Shown here: piece by piece, positions 39,801 through 48,000 of the stretch
Layout of the letters: every line of letters begins with the position of its first letter
How positions within the stretch are numbered: position 1 is the first letter of the stretch
Assembly (NCBI GenBank): GCA_016714745.1
Contig: JADKCG010000006.1
Coordinates: forward strand, 1 to 64,000
Direction of reading: 5' to 3'
From: Elusimicrobiota bacterium
Lineage (GTDB): Bacteria; Elusimicrobiota; Elusimicrobia; FEN-1173
Length of the DNA stretch: 64,000 bases
Notes under the pieces: generated by a model
Seen by the model: only the letters and a program-made list of their open reading frames with translations
The model's database searches: none
What the model was told of the DNA's origin: nothing
Translations under genes and position numbers: made by a program

Positions 39801-41993
39801 AACAGAGAGAAGGAGGGGGCGAGATGAACTGCCAAAACGCAGGTTGCCGTCCACACTGGATTCCAGCCTCTTAATCCATTTTGTTAAATTTTTATCCAGC
39901 CAACGGTTAAAGGCGTCAGGACCCAATTCTGCTCGCATCAACCCCAACGTGGCAGGGAGGACGAATCCTTCCGGAACGGGAACCCCAGTGGCACCAAGGA
40001 TCGCCAAATTGGACCCTTTGGATCCATAGAAGGCCCGACCCTCTGCTAAAGAATTTTCTTCGGATAGACCCGTGCCTTTAGAGAAGAAGAGCGGCTTGGG
40101 CTCTCCGTTTTCAGGCTCAGCATTTCCAAACAAAGGACGATCATCGTTCTCGCCGAGAAAGGAATTGGTCGCTTTCATAAGAACATCCGCGATTTGGACA
40201 GAAAGGTTTAAATCCAGTTCTCGACGTCGCATTAACGCCCCGATAAATTGATCGACTTTTAGAGATTTTTTATTAGTGATGGCCATCCCGATAGTGTGGT
40301 ATTGCTCGAGAAAGACATACGCCCATTGATGATGATTGTCGATGACCATTCTCGCCAAGTCACGTATTTGGCTAACATAAATTTTGTCACGCCCCCCCCT
40401 TATGTGGGAGCACAAATCGGCCGTGTTCGCACTGATAAGCCCGTAATTCCCCAACTGGTTCACCAGATCTCCCATAATCGATGATAATTCTTGGATGCGG
40501 GATACCGGGTCGTCCTCTAAAAGGTTGATATAGTTGCTAAGATGCAAATAGACCAATCGCTCCACATCCTCATCCAGGAAAATAAATTGAACCCGAGTTA
40601 AGGGGTTGTCGGTCGTAAAAAGTTCGCGCCTGAAAACGTTGCGCAATTCCCCACCGAGACGAACAATCTCAACTGTTATTCCATCGGAAAGAGCCTTGGT
40701 GAAGGACCCGATAAGAAGCTCGGTTTTTGCTTTATGGGAGTCCAAGAGGTGATATCGGTTTTCGAAACCTGTCGGATCGTGATGAATAATGCGCCTCAGC
40801 AGTTCCTCCAATTCAGTAAAACTTTCGTGGATGGCACGATCCTTCCCCCCCCGGAACTCCTCCATCGCCGAGACGTCATTTTCGTCTGGGATAAAAAATG
40901 GAGATATGGCCCTGACCTTTTCTAAATTTCCCGTTTCCAGGTAATGACGATAGGCAACGGTCAAATCATAGTCCTCGTTTGAAAAACTACCGTGGATTCT
41001 TTCCCGAATGATATGTGAAAATTTACTTTGGAGTAAAACGTCGTCAATATGGGCCACCAAAGACCAGGCACTGTAGAGATCATTCTCGCGTGGTAATAAT
41101 TTAACCAGCACTCTGATTGTCGAAAACAAGGGGGAGGACGGTTCCAACCGAGTGAGCAAGATCCCCACCTGAAGTTGCAGTTCTTCAGCAACATGTTCCA
41201 TTCTTTTTCCCATTTTACTATCGGATTTAATATTTCTCAGGTCCGCGTTGGCAACAATTCCAGAAAGAAGCGGTCCCACTTCGGAAACGGGAAGATTGTT
41301 GATCAGCTTCAGTTCCCACAATATTTCCTCCCACTTATTCATTGGGCTGATGCTCAGCTGAGCGATAATCTTGGCCCGAGCAGAGATTTTTTCAGGTGAC
41401 TGTTTATTCAATGCATTCAAGACCAAAGGGATGGCAACTTGTGCCGCTTCTGCCATCGGTTTGTTGAAATTAAAAACGCGCGGGGCGACCAGGACCCCAA
41501 ATCGTTCTAATTGAGTCACAGACCCCTTTTGGGCCAATTCTTGAGACAATGTTCCAATCATTTCAATGCCGGTCTCATCGATATTCCCCATCGTCGATGT
41601 CAGAATTTCTTTTAAATCATCTATTTTTTGGGTCAATTCTTCCGGCCCCTCGCTGGCAGGCTCCCGATTCGCCGAGGAATTTTCTTCAGAAGATTTACGT
41701 GGGGTCGTGAGCGGAGCGAAAGCCCATTTTGATGAAGGATCCATCAAGTGAGAAAAAGCCCATGGGCTAAACGTTCCGTGGCCAAAAACACCGACGAGGG
41801 GCAGACCCCAAACGATGGAGACCATCATGGCAGGGTAAAGAGTCATGAGGATCCCTGGCCCCAGTAAAAGCAGGTGAAGGAAAAAAGCGTTAACCAATAA
41901 GCTGGCCCCGTATTGAATGATCCAACCGGCCCGCCGAAATGGCGTGTTGAAGATCAATTTCAATGTTTTTAATGTGCAAGAAGACGAAACCAA
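36831..41993 (-). CDS. Giant multidomain membrane protein, downstream part (PPDK-like ATP-grasp and phosphohistidine domains)
   Basis: Continuous frame of 1,720 codons; the first 25 residues (to 41919) are an artefact of a frame change, so the real protein is continuous with the gene upstream. Residues 26-90 repeat a membrane module. Residues 100-650 are helical without a recognised fold. Residues about 655-1,110 are clearly the N-terminal and central part of pyruvate phosphate dikinase: YGSKGSNLAILGATGVPVP, SVRSGSAISMPGMMSTIPN, FAYDTYRLFLRDFAV, QDIEFTVETGALSILQSR and the phosphohistidine loop GGLTSHAALMAKEHGI. The PEP-binding TIM barrel is absent; instead come about four membrane segments (1,160-1,290) and an unassigned C-terminal domain. 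No frameshift occurs inside. Confidence 0.85.
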   Translation of the reverse strand: MVSSSCTLKTLKLIFNTPFRRAGWIIQYGASLLVNAFFLHLLLLGPGILMTLYPAMMVSIVWGLPLVGVFGHGTFSPWAFSHLMDPSSKWAFAPLTTPRKSSEENSSANREPASEGPEELTQKIDDLKEILTSTMGNIDETGIEMIGTLSQELAQKGSVTQLERFGVLVAPRVFNFNKPMAEAAQVAIPLVLNALNKQSPEKISARAKIIAQLSISPMNKWEEILWELKLINNLPVSEVGPLLSGIVANADLRNIKSDSKMGKRMEHVAEELQLQVGILLTRLEPSSPLFSTIRVLVKLLPRENDLYSAWSLVAHIDDVLLQSKFSHIIRERIHGSFSNEDYDLTVAYRHYLETGNLEKVRAISPFFIPDENDVSAMEEFRGGKDRAIHESFTELEELLRRIIHHDPTGFENRYHLLDSHKAKTELLIGSFTKALSDGITVEIVRLGGELRNVFRRELFTTDNPLTRVQFIFLDEDVERLVYLHLSNYINLLEDDPVSRIQELSSIMGDLVNQLGNYGLISANTADLCSHIRGGRDKIYVSQIRDLARMVIDNHHQWAYVFLEQYHTIGMAITNKKSLKVDQFIGALMRRRELDLNLSVQIADVLMKATNSFLGENDDRPLFGNAEPENGEPKPLFFSKGTGLSEENSLAEGRAFYGSKGSNLAILGATGVPVPEGFVLPATLGLMRAELGPDAFNRWLDKNLTKWIKRLESSVDGNLRFGSSSRPLLLSVRSGSAISMPGMMSTIPNVGINDSIVEGLAKQKKNRWFAYDTYRLFLRDFAVTTWGMNPEVFNDVIPLVRVKQKVPTKSMLSPNDMKDVVKEYKEIIARAGHKKELNALLEDPKLALIISINTVLDSWESGPAQIYRDREGLSHQWGTGVIVQRMRFGNLIDPEKGPSMTGVLFTRDVHNARLGINGEYVVGAQGNDIVGGMAGHSSIHSIPDEMGKNFPIFLDELMRYALIADRIFRANQDIEFTVETGALSILQSRDKHYESESARRLDSTDHQPIAMGVGVAGGGYRGIVGFIDSDLTTLGRRVASINGTLGKARVDGIILFVHAPGSKEVNTMLQDAVGGWAVAGGGLTSHAALMAKEHGIHSVFGLTYEVDFENRWVVIKGIGGDKVFREGDVVSIDGSPHAGGVYRGSVPFKRDEWQGEGEPHGGVWPWLRALFAQVGVSGKNYDRWVAWGTENALSQVLLGPLLATTVGTLAPWFGFHLELFSDFNYGWAAFFLAHFAQLLWGQSSPSKSTIFSAGLLVLVGVCLQLEPLSFLGLAMHFGLNILMDLIKSKSWRKWIGVNKTKFHGDEAAERFRKANLPLKNLPIHVSAVALPYKNDNNRDSLRSVLRRYLLGKAAAPVGFDVSMNVNSRGEDLETLQGMARSLGISSEVPNEAVFMGQLLSLLGGDESVRGAGLDHAVETLESISMGQSDMKGPSQGEISIAKAVRMAKRRVGQFAVLDVQGRVSQRDSFVREVQPLLALLHHFGRSFLIEAGVIGMKNVAEGQSMDMAFVLNLAFGENVEGLNQDQIKVYNQSRERAIQWGLDTRTQSFAQALKENRPVVVNISEVFENEKHGFTGDRAVLLAKLKATLLDLKRAMDQNPESQSLVGLTVRDTGVTDETIKALADQELKGLIEQLRGPGYNVRFLVGLEVIDSIAGKLSVRQVAKSLGSQVMPVIYTIDEKDWMDLQYALIKILLSAGLVRNATADILDDSIKMQFIKLQA

Positions 41994-42087
41994 CGAAAAT
42001 AAGCGGGATAAACCAGGGAACCGAAAGCGCCAAGCTCATGTACCCCGCGCCAGCGATAAAAAGATCTTCCTGCAAGGTTTTATTTTT
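41706..42087. repeat. Internal direct repeat, copy 1 (382 bp, 32 bp shorter)
   Basis: Nearly identical to 48232-48645 apart from one base and a 32-bp gap between 41918 and 41919. It encodes the same membrane module (hydrophobic segments around YMSLALSVPWFIPLIFVGFV and the NAFFLHLLLLGPG region). The gap breaks the reading frame of the giant gene. Confidence 0.97.
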
Positions 42088-45000
42088 TAAAGACCACCGG
42101 GTCGGAAGTTTTGCTTTTTTTTCTTGATCGATAGAAGGATGCAGGAACCCCGCCAATCCCCACAGAATGCCAGCCGCCTGCACGCCGAACTCCGGAACAC
42201 CCAAAAGTGGAACCGCCCCCAATAGAAAAGGCGTCCCCCCAATCAATACCCCATAAATCAACCCCATCGCCACTGTTTCCAAAATCCCAACGTTCACCTT
42301 TGTCACCGGCGCCATGAATTTGGGAATAAAATGTGAGGCTACAAACAAAATCCCATAAACCACCCCCACCGCCGGCGCAATGGCCCATCCCATTGGCCCC
42401 CCCGCAAAAGCCAGGGTCGCCATAAAGCCCCAAAACGCCACATTCGCACCGAAAATCCATTCAATGTAACCCGCATATTTTTTATAGCGCGCGCCAAACC
42501 ATTCCCGCCCGTGTTCGGGATCCAGCTTCGAACCAATCCACTCCGCCAATTTTAACCCCCACTGACTGGTCGCTCGACCTTGAGAATCCTCTCCTGTTAT
42601 TGAAGAAACTGGGCTTATTTGCCCTAATGCCCATTTTTCTGGCGCAACACCCAACTCCACGAGCTCAAGAAATTGACTGAGCATCCTCTGTTTAAAAGCG
42701 TCGTTATGAGACTCTTCGTTGGTGCCCTCATAGGCGTGGACGTTTTCATGCACAACGGTTTCCAAAATATCCCACGCAATGGCATAACTTTCATCCGGAG
42801 TGAACGTGCTGGGGTTGGTCGCCCAGCTCAGCCAGTTCATAACACTTGGATCCTTCTTGTTCAAAGAAATCCACCCCTTCCCCATACGAGCCATTCCCAA
42901 TTTTCCGTTTCCAAAGGAGACTTTATAAATGGCCTGCGCATCGCTCCCCCCCTTTTTCCTCAACCATGGGGTCATAAAACCCGATATAAAATCCGCCAGC
43001 GCCTTTTGACCATGCGTCAAAGGGTCCTTTTGGTATTCCCATGTATCCTCCTCTCGGGTAAAGCGTGCGAGACTTCCGGAGGATTGATTAGCAATAGCCG
43101 CCTTTAGAACCCGTTGAAAGGAAGGGGGCAAATGAGGGGAATCCACCAGATCTTTAAAGCCCTCGTGGGATTGCGATCGCCGAAGAAATTCCATTCTCAA
43201 ATCCTCCATGGACATTTCGGTTTTTCCCACTTTTACTTGAGCCAACACTTGAGCCATAAAATCTGAATTTCCCAAAAGGCTCACCTCATCCGCGTTAATA
43301 TCCGACCAATTCCCTTGGTTAATTTTTCTCGCCAATTGAATCGATTGCGGGGAGATATTTTTAGCCAAATGATGGGATCGATAAAGATAATCGACAGGCA
43401 AAGCATAGTCGAGCTCTATCGCCCGGAACTTTAAGTCCAGTGCTAAAACACCCTTGGACAGCCTGTCCCCATGAATATCCATTTGACTGAGCCCCGCTCT
43501 TTCCCGGCTCAAGGGGGTACTGGGTGCCAGATCAAGTGTCACCCCTTTATTTCTCCAAACCTCCGCCCTTTCCAAGGGAAGTAGGCGATATAAGTCTGGT
43601 GTTTGGCCGAGATCTTCAACATAGTATCCCGATTGAATCACCCCTGTTTTCATTGATTTTCGTTGAACCAATCGGATTCTTTCCCCTTCTGCCCAACCCA
43701 CTGCCGCCACCTCTTCAACGGGATCTGAAACTTTTTTTCCTTTAAAATAAATCTCCCGATCATTGCCTAAAACCCCCACATAGGTCAACAAATCATCCGC
43801 AAAAATGGCAGCTTCAAGCTCCCCCTGACTTTGAAACTCTTCCCAACTTCCGGAATAATCTTTCATCCACACCATCTCAGTGCCGGTATAATCCCCCCCC
43901 CTCTCCTCAAAGTGAGTGACCATCCATTGGCCATTTATCTTGGAGGCTTGGAAAAACAAATGTTGATCTGATCCCTTTTTCCCAGTGGTGAACTGGACTT
44001 TGTCGGCCCCAGACAGATTTTTATACCAACCTCGACCAAAAAATCCTTTGGACCGGTCCGTCGCCGCCCTGTTTGAAGATTCATCCAAAGGAAGAAGAAA
44101 GTTTAAGACATCGTGGAGATCCATTCCCTCCCCCCGATCACGCGTGGCCACACGCAAAGTAACCTTGTCTTTACCCAAAAGAGGCGAAACCGTCACGTCA
44201 ATGGGGTCCTTTGACCCAGACCGAATGAGCGCCTTGTCCGCATTCTGAATATTGTCCCTCAACCATTCGTTCCCCGCCCCGGCGGACGCATTGCGACGAA
44301 TTTCATTTTCAGTCGCGGGAAAACCATTTTCTGGAAGAGCCTCACGAACCATATCGATGGACAATGTGTCCCCCGACAATATTTGTGTGTTGGCTCGTAA
44401 ACCCGCCAACGACGAAAGGGGGACAGGAGACCAGTGAGGAGAAACCCCCTGTCGGTCTTCGTCCGGGGTCATAAACTCAAACTTTTGTTCTCCGCTCAGA
44501 TATCGAACCAGGGGCGGAAAGTGCTGGTCAGCATCCAAGGGAACAGAAAAGGAATCCCACCCCAAAGAACTGTTACGCATGAACCGGGACAAAGCCAGGG
44601 CCCGTTCCCCATCGTCTGAAGAAAACAAGGAAAGCCATCGTTTGACGACCAAGTTAAATTCCTCATCATTCCCGAGGACAGCCCCCGCATTGTCCAAAAA
44701 TTCTCCAACAACTTTTCGATCCAAAATCCTCACCTGGCCTTCTAAGCGGGTTAACCAATCGCGATTTTCTTTTGATAACCCTTTCAGTGTTTCGCCCCGC
44801 GAGAACGGAAGCAACCAAGTGATCGTTTCAATTTCATCGGCCCTCCATTGGAAAAAAATCAGATTTTGCATTGCTCGAATTTTTTGCTTTCGATTGATTG
44901 ATCCCCAACGCTGTTTTTTAAACACGCGGTGAACGTCGCCCGGTTTTTGAGCAATAGTTGCCTCAAGGGAATCCAATCGACGAATGCGATATGTTTTTTC

Positions 45001-48000
45001 ATTGTCCTTGGTGACCGCATAGCCTAAATTTAATTCAGACATACTCCCCACATGTTTTCCGAAGATTTTTAAGTCAAGATGAACGCCCCCCCAGAAAACA
45101 TGGAGGCTGGGTATTCCCCGTTCCGGTTTATCGAAGGGTAGCCAGACGTTCTTGTCCTCCGGTAATCCTGAAATTGATCCGTCAAAAAACAGATGTCCGC
45201 CATCGCTAACCTCCATCAAATTCATTTCATTGACGGTCAGAAGTTTTTCTTGGGTGGTCAGGCTGTAAACGGACCAAGACGAATCAATCCCATTGCGCAC
45301 GGCATAGTAACCATATCCAGAAGAATCAAACAAAGGACCCCTGGTTTTGATTTTTTCGCTCTTTTCAATTTCAATAATTTTTTCAGTTGAGCCCCCTGCA
45401 TCGCACCGATAAAGAACGCGAACCAAAGCCTCGTCCACCCAAACATAGGCGTTGCCGTTAGGATCAAAGGACGGGCGCTCAATCTCTTCTTTCCCCTGCA
45501 ACAGAACGGTCTTTATTCCTTTATTGACAAGGATAAGGGAATATTGATCTCCTTTCAACGCAATAAAAAATGCGCTTCCATCGGAAGAAAACCGCGGGTC
45601 GTTAAAAAAATCATATCCCTCAATAATGGCCTTCACCTGCCCCCCAACAGCGGCAAAAACACGTCTTGAATCTGAACGCGAAACACCATAAGCCTGCCCA
45701 TGGGGCCCAACAAATACTTCTGAAGAAACATCGTCACCGTCTTCCCAAACGGGGATTGCTTTTCCCCCAGTCAACAGGTATGTCTTATTATGATTTAAGA
45801 GATCGGTGATAGAAACTATTCCATTTCTGGATTTAAGCCTTGTCCAATCAGACAATTCCAAAATGTTTTTATTCGTGCCATTTGTTAAGCTCTGAACAAT
45901 TGTCTTTGGTCCTTGAGAAAATGACACAAAACAACTTCCTTCGTCACTCAAATAAACGTTTGTCATATTTTTTTGATCCACCAACAAAGCGGTGGCGGTT
46001 CCCTCCTTTAACCCATGGAGGCTTTTGAGGGATCCTAAGGAAGAAATCACATAACCGTTTCCGTTGCCGTCAAAAAGAGTTTGTTCCACATTGTCCCGAT
46101 TCTCAAGAACGGGTTTGCCGTCCTTCAGTCGCAAAAGACTCCATTTTCCTCCTCGCTTCACCCAAACATAACCGAAACCTTTGCTATCGAATAAGGGGGA
46201 TTGAGCTATATCCATTCCATGAACAATCGTTCGACCGTCCGTCCAACGAAAAATACTCTGCGTTTTTTTCCGTCCAACACGAGAATACGCTGTTCCCCCA
46301 GGGGAAATCACAGGAGGATCTACTTCCTCCAACCAGGAGAATTGTTCGACCGCGTCGCCAATTTCTTCACCAACTCCCCATTCGACAAAATTCATGACAG
46401 CCAGGTACCGTTCCAAACGAACGAGATTGCCATCCCCTCCCAGCAAGAGGTGGCGTGGAATGACACCTCTCATCAGGTTGTCTAAATTGGGCGCTTGGGT
46501 GTGAGCAACGGACAATAACGCCTGGGCTCTTTCTTGTAATGCATGATTAGAATCCGAAGAGGAAACGGCTTTGGCCGCCAACGACGACCCCATCAGTTCA
46601 TCCTCATACGATGTTTTCTCGCCATAACCGATCCAGAACCCAAAGAGCAAGTTCAGGATAAGGGGTCCCTTTCCAGGAAATACCCGATCCGATTGATTCA
46701 GGAAATCAAAGACAGAACGATTTAACAACAATGCGCCACCGACTCGGATGTAGATGTTGTCTTTAAGGTTAACCTTCCATACGGTGTTTCTGCCCGACAT
46801 AATGATCTCACCCTTCACCGTTTCGGGATTAAACTTAAAGAGCTCCCCATCAAGGACCACGGGCTGACGTTTTCCCAAAGAATCGTCCGCCAACCTGCCT
46901 TCCAGCTCAGAAGGAATGAGGACCCAGGCGTTTCGATCCAGCGTGGGGAGAATTCCCCCTAATTGGTCCTTGAGATAAACAGCTAAATCATCCTCGGGCC
47001 GAGAACTCCGGGGGCGGCTTCCTTTTTGAAAAACGCGGTAAACAGCAAACAACGCGTTGACGATGGGCGCGATCTCTGAAGGGCGCGCAATAAACTCCTT
47101 GAGAACTTCATCGGTCACCTCTTTGAGCGCCGCCACAGTGACCGGGTCGTCCAATCGCAATCGGTCCCGAGACTCTTTTTGGTCGCACGCCGTAGGGAGA
47201 TCGAGCACGATTTCCGGAGACAAGTGAACGCCTTTGACGGATTCTGTCTCCACCTCCGTTCCGCCAATTTGAAATTGAACCGACCCCTGGGGCCCGGCCC
47301 CCCGCTCCACCAAAATTTCATCCCCGTTGGCCGACCAATCTTTGTTGGCCAACGCCCTTTGAAGTTCCTCAGAAGATCGATTTGTGGAGACGTAAGGAAC
47401 CGGGACAGATTCTAAAAGAACAGACATTTCTTGTTGTGTCCCCGGATGAGCCAACACCGCCAACCCATGGCCCGAATCTTTCACGTGAATCTCCTGGCCA
47501 TCCGCCGAAATCCAGTATTGGACCCCGCGATTGCCCAACCGGAAACTGGGGCTTTCGCCTCCCAGAGTCGCAAGCGATTCCAGGTGGTTGGCCAGCTCAA
47601 AATCTTTGTTTCCTCGCAACAACAACCCTCGACGGGACCGGCCCAATTTACGTCCTAAGAATCGTTCCGTGGCATCGACATCCCACCCTTTTTTCATGCG
47701 GAGGATCACTTCTGTTCCAGCTGTTCCCGTGTGAGAAAGTTCTTCCGCCTTAAAGTTCACCCGAATGACGCCATCCACTTTCCGAAAAACAACGGAATAT
47801 CGCATGCGCTTCTCTTCTTCCGGAACAGACATAAAGGTGAGGCTGTCCCCATCCTCTTTCAACTGCCCCACCGCCTGAAACAGCCCCCGACCAAACCGCC
47901 CGATCGAGTCACCCATGGCATCCCAGCCATTGTTAATGAGTTCCACCAGAGCCTGGTGAGCTGTTTCGCTCTGCCCCTCCATCAGTGTATCCAACCGCGC

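Noticed and set aside
41919..41993. Apparent start MVSSSCTLKTLK of the downstream giant frame
   Set aside because: The same out-of-frame peptide appears in the other repeat copy at 48369-48554; it is an artefact of the frame change, not a native N-terminus.
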